Positions 17,356 to 26,393 of a stretch of DNA of 64,000 bases are shown here, piece after piece (the stretch's first letter is position 1; every line of letters starts with the position of its first letter). A program made the position numbers and the translations under genes. The notes beneath the pieces were generated by a model. The model saw only the letters and a program-made list of their open reading frames with translations, had not been told where the DNA came from and made no database searches. This stretch comes from Chitinophaga polysaccharea (lineage in GTDB: Bacteria > Bacteroidota > Bacteroidia > Chitinophagales > Chitinophagaceae), in the NCBI RefSeq assembly GCF_007829335.1, contig NZ_VIWO01000001.1:620001-684000 (forward strand), read 5' to 3'.

Positions 17356-19329
17356 ATGCATTTTGACCGGTCAAACCTGAGCGATGCACAATTGATATCG
17401 TTCTACAAAGCCTTGGTTTTTCCTCGTCTGATAGAGGAAAAGATGTTGTTGTTACTACGGCAGGGAAAAATCAGCAAGTGGTTTTCCGGCATCGGACAGG
17501 AGGCCATTGCTGTGGGCGCCACCCTGGCGCTGGAACCAGACGAATGGATATTACCGCTGCACCGCAATCTTGGCGTATTTACCACCCGTGAAATGCCCCT
17601 GGATAAACTCCTGCTGCAATGGCAGGGCAGCGAACATGGCTATAGTAAAGGCCGGGAGCGGTCTTTCCATTTTGGTAGCCGCGAACACCATATTTGTGGC
17701 ATGATCTCACACCTCGGCCCTCAGCTATCCATCGCCGATGGCATTGCACTGGCGCATCAATTGAAAAAAGAAAAGAAAGTATCGCTGGCCTTTACCGGTG
17801 AAGGCGGCACCAGTGAAGGAGAATTCCACGAGGCATTGAATGTGGCCGCTGTATGGGGTTTGCCCGTTATCTTTCTCATAGAAAATAACGGCTATGGCTT
17901 AAGCACTCCCGTTGCCGAACAATATCATTGCAAAAACCTGGTAGACAAAGCCATCGGATATGGCATGGAGGGAGTGCAGGTAGATGGCAATAACCTGCTG
18001 GAAGTATACCAAACGATATGTACCGCCAGGGCTTATGCTATCCAGGAGCAGAAACCAGTGCTGATAGAAGCGATGACTTTTCGCATGCGCGGTCATGAAG
18101 AAGCCAGCGGCGTTAAGTACGTTCCCCCGGCCCTGTTTGAAGAATGGGCTAAAAAAGACCCTATCAGGCAATATGAAACCTTCCTCGAGGAATCGGGCCT
18201 GCTGTCGGCTTCCGACATGACCAACATCCGCGATGCCCTCCGCCAGCATATTGAAACGGATGTAGCCAAGGGACTGGCAGATACTCCCATCCTGGCAGAC
18301 ACCGGGAAAGAACTGGCAGATGTATACGCCCCGGCGCCGGCCGTAATTTCCGCTACAGGCGCCTCTTCCGAAAAACGCTTTATCAACGCCATCACGGAAG
18401 GCCTCACCCAGGCCATGGAAACACATCCCGAGCTGATCCTGATGGGACAGGATATTGCCGAATATGGTGGCGCCTTTAAAATTACCGAGGGACTTGTAGC
18501 CCGCTTTGGCAAAGATAGGGTGCGCAATACCCCGCTCTGTGAAAGCGCTATTATCGGTACTGCGCTGGGCTTAGCCCTCGCAGGCTTCAAAAGCATGGTA
18601 GAAATGCAGTTTGCCGATTTTGTTTCCTGCGGTTTTAACCAGATTGTGAATAACCTGGCCAAAATCCACTACCGCTGGGGCCAGCCAGCCGATGTGGTGA
18701 TCCGGATGCCCGCCGGTGGCGGTGTGGGCGCCGGCCCCTTCCACTCTCAAAGCAATGAAGCCTGGTTTACACATATCCCCGGCCTCAAAGTAGTGTATCC
18801 CTCCTCCCCGGAAGATGCCAAAGGCTTGCTCACCGCAGCTATTGCAGACCCCAACCCCGTCATGTACTTTGAGCACAAAGCCCTGTATCGCAGTATCAGC
18901 GGTCATGTACCGGAAAATTACTATACCATAGAGATAGGGAAAGCTTCGCTGATACAGCCGGGAGAGGATATCAGCATCATTACCTACGGCAGCGGGGTGC
19001 ATTGGGCGTTGGAATATGCCGCCCTGCATCCTGAAGTATCACTGGGCATTCTTGATCTCCGGACGCTCCTGCCATTGGATTACTCCGCTATACAGGCCAT
19101 GGTGGCCGCTACCGGGAAGGTGCTGGTACTCCATGAAGATACCCTTACCGGCGGCTTCGGCGCAGAAATCAGCGCCTGGATTGCCGAACACTGCTTCCAC
19201 CAACTCGATGCACCGGTGATGCGTTGCGCCAGCCTCGACACTCCCATCCCTTTTGCAGGCGCACTGGAAAAAAATTTTCTCGCCAAATCAAGACTGGATC
19301 AATGTATACAGCAATTAATGACATGGTAA
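17356..19329 (+). CDS. Fused alpha/beta E1 component of a 2-oxoacid dehydrogenase complex (branched-chain type)
   Basis: This thiamine-diphosphate enzyme decarboxylates a 2-oxoacid and transfers the acyl group to lipoyl-E2. The alpha half (about 1-330) carries the TPP motif GEGGTSEGEFHEALN near residue 148, ending in IENN, and the HFGSREHHI loop. The beta half (about 340-657) begins at RFINAITEGLTQAMETHPEL and contains MGQDIAEYGGAFK, TPLCESAIIGTALGLAL and the C-terminal HEDTLTGGFGAEI. Both subunits in one chain is common in Bacteroidota. No E2 or E3 gene is adjacent, so the complex partners are elsewhere. The subtype (branched-chain 2-oxoisovalerate versus pyruvate or acetoin) is assigned from overall resemblance and is uncertain. 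Confidence 0.9.
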   Translation: MHFDRSNLSDAQLISFYKALVFPRLIEEKMLLLLRQGKISKWFSGIGQEAIAVGATLALEPDEWILPLHRNLGVFTTREMPLDKLLLQWQGSEHGYSKGRERSFHFGSREHHICGMISHLGPQLSIADGIALAHQLKKEKKVSLAFTGEGGTSEGEFHEALNVAAVWGLPVIFLIENNGYGLSTPVAEQYHCKNLVDKAIGYGMEGVQVDGNNLLEVYQTICTARAYAIQEQKPVLIEAMTFRMRGHEEASGVKYVPPALFEEWAKKDPIRQYETFLEESGLLSASDMTNIRDALRQHIETDVAKGLADTPILADTGKELADVYAPAPAVISATGASSEKRFINAITEGLTQAMETHPELILMGQDIAEYGGAFKITEGLVARFGKDRVRNTPLCESAIIGTALGLALAGFKSMVEMQFADFVSCGFNQIVNNLAKIHYRWGQPADVVIRMPAGGGVGAGPFHSQSNEAWFTHIPGLKVVYPSSPEDAKGLLTAAIADPNPVMYFEHKALYRSISGHVPENYYTIEIGKASLIQPGEDISIITYGSGVHWALEYAALHPEVSLGILDLRTLLPLDYSAIQAMVAATGKVLVLHEDTLTGGFGAEISAWIAEHCFHQLDAPVMRCASLDTPIPFAGALEKNFLAKSRLDQCIQQLMTW

Positions 19330-19399
19330 CAGCTCCTTTGATTGGGAATTTGACCCGAATGATTTAATTTGCACCCGGAATAATATAAATCATTATACA

Positions 19400-19543
19400 A
19401 TGCTGACGAATCTTTTAACAGTTGTACACACCACCAACTTCTACAAAGTTGGAGATAGTATTGGCCACTTCCTGGCTCCGGTAGCTATTATCGTTTTTGC
19501 TGCTATGTTTATCTACGCCTGGGTAAAGTACGCCAAGCTCTAA
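19400..19543 (+). CDS. 47-residue small membrane protein
   Basis: A short reading frame ATG 19400 to TAA 19541-19543 encodes 47 residues starting MLTNLLTVVHTTNFYKVGD. It has one strong hydrophobic segment (about residues 24-42, HFLAPVAIIVFAAMFIYAW) and a basic end (VKYAKL), so it should be a single-pass inner-membrane peptide. It lies between the E1 gene and a perfect terminator at 19575-19605, and a near-consensus -7 box (TTAATTTG, 19364-19371) precedes it by about 30 bp, so it looks like an independent short transcript. I do not recognise the family; the size and layout recall small subunits of membrane complexes such as CcoQ-like peptides, but this is only a resemblance. Confidence 0.65.
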   Translation: MLTNLLTVVHTTNFYKVGDSIGHFLAPVAIIVFAAMFIYAWVKYAKL

Positions 19544-19574
19544 TCACTTCGCTTTTTTACATCGCACTATAGTC

Positions 19575-19605
19575 AAAAAGGCTTCCCTCAACAGGAAGCC
19601 TTTTT
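19575..19605. terminator. Bidirectional intrinsic terminator
   Basis: A perfect 12-bp stem (AAAAAGGCTTCC at 19575-19586 and GGAAGCCTTTTT at 19594-19605, 7-nt loop) serves the small-membrane-protein transcript and the convergent macro-domain gene. Confidence 0.93.
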
Positions 19606-19648
19606 GCATTTGTACCCGAACCGGTATAATGCCCTATCTGCTGGGGAA

Positions 19649-20191
19649 TCATTCCTCGGGCCTTATGTGCTGGTTATAATACTGCTCGGTGTAGCGCAAG
19701 TTTTCATCATCATAGCATACCAGGATCACTTCCTCTATGTCGCTATGCTCCTCCAGGTAAGTTACAATCGTGTTCATGGCAATACTGGCGGCCAGTTCCT
19801 TCGGAAAATGATAGATCCCGGTACTGATATTAGGAAATGCGATAGTGGCAAGGTGATGCCGGGACGCCAGTTCCAGTGAATGCCGGTAACAGTTGGCCAG
19901 TAGCGTCACTTCATTTTTATCGCCTCCGTTCCAAACCGGGCCCACCGTATGTATTACATGTTTTGCCGGAAGGCGGCCTGCAGTGGTAATCACCGCATTA
20001 CCTGTTTTACAGCCTCCCTGCCGCGCCACAATTGCCCTGCAATCATTCAGGATGTCAGGACCTCCGGCACGATGAATAGCCCCATCTACACCGCCCCCAC
20101 CCAGTAACGATGAGTTGGCCGCGTTAACGATCGCATCTGCCTTTATCTTAGTGATATCCCCTTTTACAATACGAATCTTTCGATATGCCAT
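19649..20191 (-). CDS. Macro-domain protein, probable O-acetyl-ADP-ribose/ADP-ribosyl hydrolase (YmdB type)
   Basis: This cytosolic single-domain protein binds ADP-ribose and probably removes O-acetyl-ADP-ribose or protein mono-ADP-ribose. At 180 residues it is exactly a macro domain. The motifs are clear: [19 protein letters not shown] (residues 9-27), [16 protein letters not shown] near residue 29, [22 protein letters not shown] near residue 62, and the loop [14 protein letters not shown] near residue 118. The catalytic Asn and the GVDGAIH loop are intact. It lies 3 bp downstream of the NYN-domain gene on the same strand, so the pair is probably cotranscribed. Nothing in the sequence says which ADP-ribosylation pathway it serves. 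Confidence 0.93.
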   Translation of the reverse strand: MAYRKIRIVKGDITKIKADAIVNAANSSLLGGGGVDGAIHRAGGPDILNDCRAIVARQGGCKTGNAVITTAGRLPAKHVIHTVGPVWNGGDKNEVTLLANCYRHSLELASRHHLATIAFPNISTGIYHFPKELAASIAMNTIVTYLEEHSDIEEVILVCYDDENLRYTEQYYNQHIRPEE

Positions 20192-20194
20192 AGG

Positions 20195-20965
20195 TTAAAC
20201 AGTTCTTACATATACAAGCTTCCCGGTTTTCTTTCCACTTTCCCGGATATCAATTTCGAAATTCGGAAAACTCTTGAGCAACTGCAACAGTTTATTAAAT
20301 CCATAGTTACGGGAGTCGAAGTCGGGCTTTTTCTTTAATAACAGGTTCCCCAGCTCACCCAGGTAGGCCCAGCCATCTTCATCTGCGATATCGTTGATAC
20401 TGGTGGAAATCAATGTCAGCAACTGTTTGTCTGCTTTACTGATACTATTCCGCTTGGTTTTACCAGACTTAGGTTTGCCAGTATCAGTATCCGCATCTGT
20501 ATCATGGTCTGCTTTCTTTGTGACCTGTAATATTTCCAGGTAAATAAACTTATCACAGGCAGCCCGGAAAGCGGTGGGCGTTTTTTGCTCACCCATTCCG
20601 TACACCCGCATACCGGCTTCCCGCAACCGGGTGGCTAGTCGGGTAAAATCGCTATCGCTCGATACCAGGCAAAAACCATCTACACGTCCAGTATATAAAA
20701 TGTCCATGGCATCTATAATCATGGCGGAGTCGGTGGCATTTTTTCCGGAGGTATAGCTATATTGCTGTATGGGCGTAATGGCATATGCTAATAGTACGTT
20801 CTTCCACCCTACCACCGTGGGTTTAGTCCAGTCGCCATAAATTCTTTTGAAGGTAGGATTGCCATATTTGGCTATTTCTTCCAGCATACCTTCTATGTTG
20901 TGATACGGTATATTATCGGCATCTATCAATACTGCCAGTCGAAGGTCGTTTGATGTGTTATCCAT
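20195..20965 (-). CDS. NYN-domain (LabA/MARF1-like) protein with C-terminal OST-HTH/LOTUS domain
   Basis: This is a predicted RNA-acting protein. The N-terminal NYN (PIN-like) nuclease fold spans about residues 8-145: VLIDADNIPY with the first acidic pair, then SAMIIDAMDIL and the acidic FCLVSSDSDFTRLATRLREAG near residue 99. A charged linker (about 150-178) leads to an OST-HTH/LOTUS domain (about 180-256, DEDGWAYLGELGNLLLKKKPDFDSRNYG, spread over one winged helix). The architecture is the bacterial limkain-b1-like type. The acidic residues for metal binding are present. It is followed by the macro-domain gene after 3 bp. Cellular targets are unknown. Confidence 0.9.
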   Translation of the reverse strand: MDNTSNDLRLAVLIDADNIPYHNIEGMLEEIAKYGNPTFKRIYGDWTKPTVVGWKNVLLAYAITPIQQYSYTSGKNATDSAMIIDAMDILYTGRVDGFCLVSSDSDFTRLATRLREAGMRVYGMGEQKTPTAFRAACDKFIYLEILQVTKKADHDTDADTDTGKPKSGKTKRNSISKADKQLLTLISTSINDIADEDGWAYLGELGNLLLKKKPDFDSRNYGFNKLLQLLKSFPNFEIDIRESGKKTGKLVYVRTV

Positions 20966-21069
20966 TGTTATGCTTTTTGGGATGACGGGGAAACAAACAA
21001 ATGTAAATTAAAAACGTGTTAGCTACAGCAGCACTGCAACCAACACGTCAATAATATCGCATAACATGA

Positions 21070-21540
21070 TTATTTGAGATAAGAACGAATCATCCACGCC
21101 AGCTTGAGGTGTTTTTGCAACATCTGGGTAGCAAAATCAGCAGCTCCTTTATCATGATATTTCTCATCAAATTCATCGATTAGCCTGCGCAGGTTACGGA
21201 TAATGGTTTCATGATCGTCCAGTAATTCCTGCAGCTGCTTCTTCTGATCATTGGAGTATTCAGATTCCAGTAAATTAGTGAGTTTCAACACATCGGCATA
21301 ACGGCCTTCCGCGTAATGTCCAATGGAACGGATGTATTCTGCTACGTCGTCTCCATACTGTTCCAGTTCTTCGTATTGCTCTTCATAGAACTTGTGCAGT
21401 TCCATAAAGTTGCTTCCTTCAATGTTCCAGTGGGAATTACGTGTTTTCGCATAAATCAACAGTTCATCTGCGAGTACCTTATTCAATTCTAATGCAATCT
21501 TCTTTGTGTTTTCTGCTGAAACACCAATGTTTACTTTCAT
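21070..21540 (-). CDS. dps: Dps-family ferritin-like DNA-protection protein
   Basis: This protein probably stores iron and protects DNA from peroxide as a dodecamer. At 156 residues it has the Dps length. The intersubunit ferroxidase ligands are visible: the NSHWNIEG helix (His near residue 38) and MELHKFYEEQYEELEQYGDD with its His, Asp and Glu ligands near residues 50-65. The C-terminus (KHLKLAWMIRSYL) is typical, with an N-terminal tail too short and not basic enough to bind DNA strongly. Its promoter region is shared with the divergent MFS gene and contains an ATGATTATCAT palindrome at 21597-21607, a plausible Fur/PerR-type site, which fits iron or peroxide control. Confidence 0.93.
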   Translation of the reverse strand: MKVNIGVSAENTKKIALELNKVLADELLIYAKTRNSHWNIEGSNFMELHKFYEEQYEELEQYGDDVAEYIRSIGHYAEGRYADVLKLTNLLESEYSNDQKKQLQELLDDHETIIRNLRRLIDEFDEKYHDKGAADFATQMLQKHLKLAWMIRSYLK

Positions 21541-21593
21541 ATCATTGAATTTTTTGGTTATTATAAATGTACGACTTTGAGAACCTTATAAAT

Positions 21594-21610
21594 ATGATGA
21601 TTATCATGAT
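21594..21610. promoter_or_regulatory. Candidate Fur/PerR-type operator upstream of dps
   Basis: The sequence ATGATGATTATCATGAT has a perfect ATGAT-T-ATCAT palindrome (21597-21607). It is 57 bp upstream of the dps start and resembles the hexamer-based boxes bound by Fur-family regulators. The regulator itself is not in the window. Confidence 0.4.
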
Positions 21611-21699
21611 TTAACAGCTGGTTAATATAAACAGGCTATCTCCTGTTTTTGTTCAGGTGTTGCAGGCCAATTACTTTGCGAAAATTGTACCATTGTTGT

Positions 21700-21707
21700 T
21701 AATTTTG
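21700..21707 (+). promoter_or_regulatory. -7 promoter box of the MFS gene, very close to its ATG
   Basis: TAATTTTG fits the Bacteroidota -7 consensus TAnnTTTG. It ends 5 bp before the ATG at 21713, so the transcript would be leaderless or nearly so. No ideal -33 TTG spacing is present. Confidence 0.45.
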
Positions 21708-21712
21708 TGCCC

Positions 21713-22891
21713 ATGTATCAGTCTACAGGAAGAATATATAATCTGCAATTCATCCTGCTATGCCTTAGCAATGCCCTCTTCTCAGCCAGTTTCAACATGA
21801 TGATTCCAGAGTTGCCGGCTTATTTAACCCGGATGGGGGGAGCAGATTACAAAGGATATATTATAGGATTATTTACATTGATGGCAGGGTTATCCCGTCC
21901 TTTTAGCGGTAAATTATCCGATACGATCGGGCGTGTGCCGGTGATGATTTTCGGGTCGCTGGTATGCGTGGTTTGTAGCCTTACTTACCCGCTGATCAGC
22001 TCTGTAGGGGCTTTCCTGTTGCTGCGTTTTTTTCATGGCTTCTCTACCGGTTTCAAGCCTACCGGTACTTCTGCCTATGTATCAGACCTGGTCCCGGTAA
22101 CCCGCCGCGGCGAAGCTATGGGCATGGTTGGTTTATTCAGCACCATTGGAATGGCTATGGGCCCCGCTATTGGTGGCTATGTAGCCATGCGGTGGAATAT
22201 TAATATCATGTTCCAGCTGTCGGCCCTGTTCTCCCTCTTGTCTGTAGTAATCCTGGTAGGCATGAAAGAAACCCTTGCCAACAAACAGCGATTCCGCTTG
22301 GCATTACTGAAAATTTCCGGCGATGAAATATTTGAGCCACTGGTGTGGTCTCCGGTAATTATTACCTTCCTCACCTATTTTAGTTATGGCGCTGTATTGA
22401 CCGTTATTCCTGATTTTGGAGCCTACCTGGGCATTTCCAACAAAGGACTTTTCTATACTTTTTTCACCGGTAGCTCTATCGGCATACGGCTGTTAGCGGG
22501 AAAGGTATCTGACAAATATGGCCGGGTACCTGTGTTAAAGATTTCAGCGGTGCTTATGGCCATATCCATGCTCATGCTGGGCCTGGCCGGCAACAGCACC
22601 CTTCTGCTAGCAGCGGCTGTGGTATACGGTATCTCTGTGGGACTCAATGCCCCCGCCGTTACGGCATGGACAGTGGACCTGGGGCGACCGGAACACCGTG
22701 GCCGCGCACTGGCGACCATGTATATTGCCATGGAAGCCGGTATTGGCCTGGGCGCTTATTTTTCCGCATTCATCTATAGTAACCAGTCGGCTAACTTCCC
22801 ACTCACCTTTTACGTAATGGCCGGCATTACCCTGGCAGCGGCGCTTTACCTGAGCTTTGGATATAAACCAGCACAGAAACAGCCCTGCTAA
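21713..22891 (+). CDS. Major facilitator superfamily transporter
   Basis: This is a 12-helix inner-membrane secondary transporter of the drug/metabolite efflux type. The first half carries the MFS loop motif GRLSD-like RPFSGKLSDTIGRVPVM near residue 63 and the second half the related AGKVSDKYGRVPVLK near residue 263. PTGTSAYVSDLVPVTRRGEAMG near residue 117 is the loop after helix 4. I chose the ATG at 21713 rather than the in-frame GTG at 21707, because the latter lies in the -7 box. It shares its upstream region with dps. The substrate is not identifiable; the pattern is nearest to multidrug or arabinose-efflux-like permeases. Confidence 0.88.
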   Translation: MYQSTGRIYNLQFILLCLSNALFSASFNMMIPELPAYLTRMGGADYKGYIIGLFTLMAGLSRPFSGKLSDTIGRVPVMIFGSLVCVVCSLTYPLISSVGAFLLLRFFHGFSTGFKPTGTSAYVSDLVPVTRRGEAMGMVGLFSTIGMAMGPAIGGYVAMRWNINIMFQLSALFSLLSVVILVGMKETLANKQRFRLALLKISGDEIFEPLVWSPVIITFLTYFSYGAVLTVIPDFGAYLGISNKGLFYTFFTGSSIGIRLLAGKVSDKYGRVPVLKISAVLMAISMLMLGLAGNSTLLLAAAVVYGISVGLNAPAVTAWTVDLGRPEHRGRALATMYIAMEAGIGLGAYFSAFIYSNQSANFPLTFYVMAGITLAAALYLSFGYKPAQKQPC

Positions 22892-22896
22892 GGATG

Positions 22897-24354
22897 TTAT
22901 TCCGCTCCCTCCTGCTCGTCCGCAGCGGCGGTTTCCTCCGGAAGGCTTGCCAGAGGTGCATCTTCCGGTTGTTGTAGCCTCGCGGCCATGTCTTTAGGTA
23001 ATCCCTTTTTATTATCCAACCCCAGTTTACGCATTCTTTCCGCACGGCCCACCAGGTTACCGTTACCGGAAACCAGCTTATTCATGGCGCCTTCATAGGC
23101 ATTCTGACTACGCTTCAGGTGTTCTCCAACAAGGCCCAGATCTTCTACAAAACCCACAAACTTATCATAGAGTGCACTTCCCTGGCGTACAATCTCCTCT
23201 GCATTCTTATTCTGTTTATCCAACCGCCACATATTATCTATTACCCGCAAGGTGGCCAGCAGGGAAGGTACACTCACCAGTATAATTCTCTTGCGGAAGG
23301 CAAAATCATATAAGTCCTCCTCCTGCTGCATAATGGCCAGCGCGTACGCCGGTTCAATGGGAATAAACAGCATCACAAAATCGGTGGTGTTCTGATATAG
23401 CGTGTGATAGGCTTTGGCGCTCAATTCCGCCACATGGTTCTTTACTGATTGCAGGTGCATCTTCAGGGCATATCGCTTTTCATCATCGTTGGTGGCGCTG
23501 CAATATTGCTCATAGGCCTTCAGCGATACCTTGGAGTCAATCACCAGCTGCCGGCTTTCCGGCAGATGCAGCACCAGGTCGGGTTTCCTCAGTTGCCCCG
23601 TTTCATCCCGTTGTGCATCCTGTGTAAAGTAATGTACCCCTTTTTCAAGACCTGAAGCTTCCAATACCCGCTCCAGGATCATCTCTCCCCAGTTGCCCTG
23701 CTTCTTGGTATCCGCTTTGAGCGCATTCGTAAGATTATTCGCTTCTTTGGAAAGGGTTTGATTCAACAGCAACAGGCGTTGCAACTCCGTCTTCAGCTGG
23801 GCACGTTGCTCCGTTTCCGATACGAGCGACTGCTGCACACTGCTCCGGAAGTTATCTATCTTTTCCGACAACGGCTTTAAGATATCTTCCATTTTCACCT
23901 TGTTCTGCTCCATGAAGTTGCCTGAAATACGCTGCAATAGCTGCTGAGCAGTATTTTCAAATTGCACCTTAAAGTCCTGCTGTACCTGCTGCATCCGCTC
24001 TTTTTCCCCTATCAGCTGCTGTTGCAGGTACTTATTCTGCTCCATTAAACGGCCCTGCTCAGACATCAGCACCGAAAATTCTTCGTTGATCCGTTCCAGT
24101 TGCTGCTGCTTTTCGGCCACCTGTCCGGTTTTATCATCCAGCAAATTTTGCAGGTACTCCTGTTTGGCATCCAGTATATGCAGCCTTTCCTGCTGAGCGG
24201 CAAAGTTTGTTTGCAACGCAGCATAGCTGGCCTGTGCGGCATCCAGTTGTTGTGCATGCGCCGCAGCCTGCGCCAGCTGTTGCTGCCTGGCGGTAAACAG
24301 TAAATACCCCAGCAGCAACACCACCATTCCCGAAATAATTGATAGTATCAGCAT
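22897..24354 (-). CDS. rmuC: DNA recombination protein RmuC
   Basis: RmuC-family proteins limit inverted-repeat rearrangements and carry a PD-(D/E)XK-like nuclease core. This 485-residue protein has an N-terminal membrane anchor (about residues 1-23), a long Gln/Glu-rich coiled coil (about 30-215), then the conserved core: NWGEMILERVLEASGLEKG near residue 222, KPDLVLHLPESRQLVIDSKVSLKAY near residue 258, and VMLFIPIEPAYALA near residue 322. The C-terminus is disordered and acidic. It converges on the MFS gene with only 5 bp between stops, and a terminator at 24428-24459 separates it from the upstream operon. Confidence 0.94.
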   Translation of the reverse strand: MLILSIISGMVVLLLGYLLFTARQQQLAQAAAHAQQLDAAQASYAALQTNFAAQQERLHILDAKQEYLQNLLDDKTGQVAEKQQQLERINEEFSVLMSEQGRLMEQNKYLQQQLIGEKERMQQVQQDFKVQFENTAQQLLQRISGNFMEQNKVKMEDILKPLSEKIDNFRSSVQQSLVSETEQRAQLKTELQRLLLLNQTLSKEANNLTNALKADTKKQGNWGEMILERVLEASGLEKGVHYFTQDAQRDETGQLRKPDLVLHLPESRQLVIDSKVSLKAYEQYCSATNDDEKRYALKMHLQSVKNHVAELSAKAYHTLYQNTTDFVMLFIPIEPAYALAIMQQEEDLYDFAFRKRIILVSVPSLLATLRVIDNMWRLDKQNKNAEEIVRQGSALYDKFVGFVEDLGLVGEHLKRSQNAYEGAMNKLVSGNGNLVGRAERMRKLGLDNKKGLPKDMAARLQQPEDAPLASLPEETAAADEQEGAE

Positions 24355-24427
24355 GATAATCTTCCCCCTTTGACAATAATAGCTTTTTTCTACGCACTGG
24401 ATCTGCGTAATGGTATTTATTCAAAGT

Positions 24428-24459
24428 AAAAAGGGGATACAGCCATCGGCTATCTCCCC
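24428..24459 (-). terminator. Intrinsic terminator after the kdn operon
   Basis: A 12-position stem with two mismatches (24433-24444 against 24448-24459, outer GGGGA/TCCCC, loop ATC) is followed on the minus strand by a T5 run (24428-24432). It ends the kdnA-kdsB-kdnB transcript before rmuC. Confidence 0.8.
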
Positions 24460-24483
24460 TGATATCTTAAAATAAACGATCGA

Positions 24484-25560
24484 CTACAGGCGCTCGTACA
24501 GCTTACGCAGCCTTTCGCGGGTCATAATCTCCTTCCAGTCCTTACCCAAAGCATTTTCCCACAGTGGCGCCATTCCCAGCGATACATTGATCATCGTGTC
24601 GAACTGCTCATCTGTTAAGCCTTTGGTAATACCCTGCGGGATCGTAATATTGTGCTTTTTCACCATTTCCTTAAACTTAACCACACCTTCCGGGTAAAAC
24701 TCTTCCAGCTTGTCAAACACAATACAGTTACCGATACCATGCTTGGTACCCAGCAAGTAAGCCAAACCATAGCTAACGGCATGCGCTACTCCCACCTGGG
24801 AGTAAGCAATGCTCATTCCGCCGGCATAGGAGGCCATCATCAGCTTCTCATCTGCATCATCGTCCCACTTTTCCTTTTGCAGGAAAATTTCTTCACACAG
24901 CTCCTGCGCTTTTTCACCATACGATTGACTGAAAGCGTTCAGGTAGGTACCTGTCAGCGACTCCACACAGTGAATAAAGCAGTCCATCGCCGTATAAAAA
25001 CGCTGGTTAGGTTCTACGGTTTTAGTTAAAGCAGGGTCCAGTACAATCTGGTCAAAAGGCGTAAAATCAGAGTTCATACCCAGTTTACGGGTAGGTCCTG
25101 TCAATACGCAGGTACGGCTTACCTCAGCACCAGTACCGGAAATAGTAGGTATACCCACTTTATATACCCCGGCAACCTTTACCAGGTCCCAGCCCTGGTA
25201 ATCTGCTGAAGACCCTGGGTTAGTCATCATCAGCGATACCGCCTTAGCCATATCCATCACAGATCCGCCACCAATACCAATAATACCGGATACGGTACCA
25301 AATTCCGCTTTCAGCTCATCCCGGATCTTATCAACCGTTTTGGTTTTAGGTTCATCCGTTACATCAATCACCACAATTTTGTCCTTACCCTGCAACGGAA
25401 TGCGAGACAAAAATTCTTGCTTATCCTGGAAATACTCATCCACGAAAAATATCATGGGAGCATCACCTACACGCCTGGGGGCCAGTATTTCACCCAGCTG
25501 ATCAAAACATCCGCTGCCGTAAACTACGTAGTCCACCATCTTAAAATTCCTGAATTTCAT
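24484..25560 (-). CDS. kdnB: Iron-containing alcohol dehydrogenase, probable Kdo 8-oxidase KdnB
   Basis: This enzyme probably oxidises the C8 hydroxyl of 3-deoxy-D-manno-octulosonate (Kdo) to an aldehyde for amination. At 358 residues it is an iron-type alcohol dehydrogenase with the nucleotide motif GIGGGSVMDMAKAVSLMM near residue 96 and the metal-ligand region TAMDCFIHCVES near residue 190 and GVAHAVSYGLAYLLGTKHGIGN near residue 257, providing the histidines. YQGWDLVK near residue 120 and the EEFYPEGV segment are features I associate with KdnB. The decisive evidence is context: kdsB and a DegT aminotransferase sit directly upstream in one operon, exactly the Shewanella Kdo8N gene set. Confidence 0.85.
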   Translation of the reverse strand: MKFRNFKMVDYVVYGSGCFDQLGEILAPRRVGDAPMIFFVDEYFQDKQEFLSRIPLQGKDKIVVIDVTDEPKTKTVDKIRDELKAEFGTVSGIIGIGGGSVMDMAKAVSLMMTNPGSSADYQGWDLVKVAGVYKVGIPTISGTGAEVSRTCVLTGPTRKLGMNSDFTPFDQIVLDPALTKTVEPNQRFYTAMDCFIHCVESLTGTYLNAFSQSYGEKAQELCEEIFLQKEKWDDDADEKLMMASYAGGMSIAYSQVGVAHAVSYGLAYLLGTKHGIGNCIVFDKLEEFYPEGVVKFKEMVKKHNITIPQGITKGLTDEQFDTMINVSLGMAPLWENALGKDWKEIMTRERLRKLYERL

Positions 25561-25580
25561 ATATCCCTGTTAGTTAGATG

Positions 25581-26306
25581 TTATAAAAGTTTTGCCGCCT
25601 TGTCAAGATCTTCGGGGGTATCAATTTCTACTCCCATGTAAGAAGTAACCACCATTTTCATGGAGATACCATTTTCCAGGTAACGCAGGCATTCTATTTT
25701 TTCGGCTGCTTCCAGCGGCGTTACCGGCATTTGGGTAAAGTCCAGCAACATTTGCTTACGGAAGGCATAAATACCGATATGCTCGTAGTATACCGATTGA
25801 ATATCCTTATTTCTCGGGTACGGAATCACGGAACGTGAAAAGAACAATGCATTGAAATTCTTGTCGACCGCCACTTTCACGTAATTGGGATCTTCGATGG
25901 ACACGGGATCTTTCAACACCTGCATCAACGATGCTACCTGTACCTGCTTGCCGGCTTCTCCTTCAAATACCTGCAACAGCTTTTCCAGGGGCTCCCGCTG
26001 CGTAAAGGGCTCATCGCCCTGTACATTCACTACAATATCCACCTCCATGTCTACCACGGCCTCGGCTATACGATCGGTACCACATTCATGTTCCTTCTTA
26101 CTCATCACGGCTTTACCACCATTGCTCACAATCTCCTGGTAGATGATATCACTATCTGTAACTACCATTACATCGTCAAACACCCCGGTGTTTATAGTGG
26201 ATTCGTAGGTACGTAAAATAACTGACTTCCCTCCCAATTTCGCCATCATCTTTCCGGGGAAACGGGTAGCGCCATAACGGGCAGGTATCAACGCAATTTT
26301 TTTCAT
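25581..26306 (-). CDS. kdsB: CMP-Kdo synthetase family; probable CMP-Kdo8N cytidylyltransferase KdsB
   Basis: This cytosolic nucleotidyltransferase activates Kdo, or here 8-amino-Kdo, with CTP for lipid A core assembly. It is 241 residues, normal for KdsB. The motifs are IPARYGATRFPGKMMAKLGG (residues 7-26), VVTDSD near residue 49, SKKEHECGTDRIAEAV near residue 69, NVQGDEPF near residue 94, and EHIGIYAFRK with the EKIECLRYLENG segment near residue 210. It lies 20 bp upstream of kdnB and 87 bp downstream of kdnA on the same strand. In Shewanella the enzyme in this setting prefers Kdo8N over Kdo; the preference here is inferred from gene order only. Confidence 0.92.
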   Translation of the reverse strand: MKKIALIPARYGATRFPGKMMAKLGGKSVILRTYESTINTGVFDDVMVVTDSDIIYQEIVSNGGKAVMSKKEHECGTDRIAEAVVDMEVDIVVNVQGDEPFTQREPLEKLLQVFEGEAGKQVQVASLMQVLKDPVSIEDPNYVKVAVDKNFNALFFSRSVIPYPRNKDIQSVYYEHIGIYAFRKQMLLDFTQMPVTPLEAAEKIECLRYLENGISMKMVVTSYMGVEIDTPEDLDKAAKLL

Positions 26307-26393
26307 GCATTCTGTTTTTGTTCACGCCAGGCAGCCAGGCATCAAAAGTAATCGCTTAGCGGCTTTGTTGCTTATGCAGCTTTGCGTGCCGAC

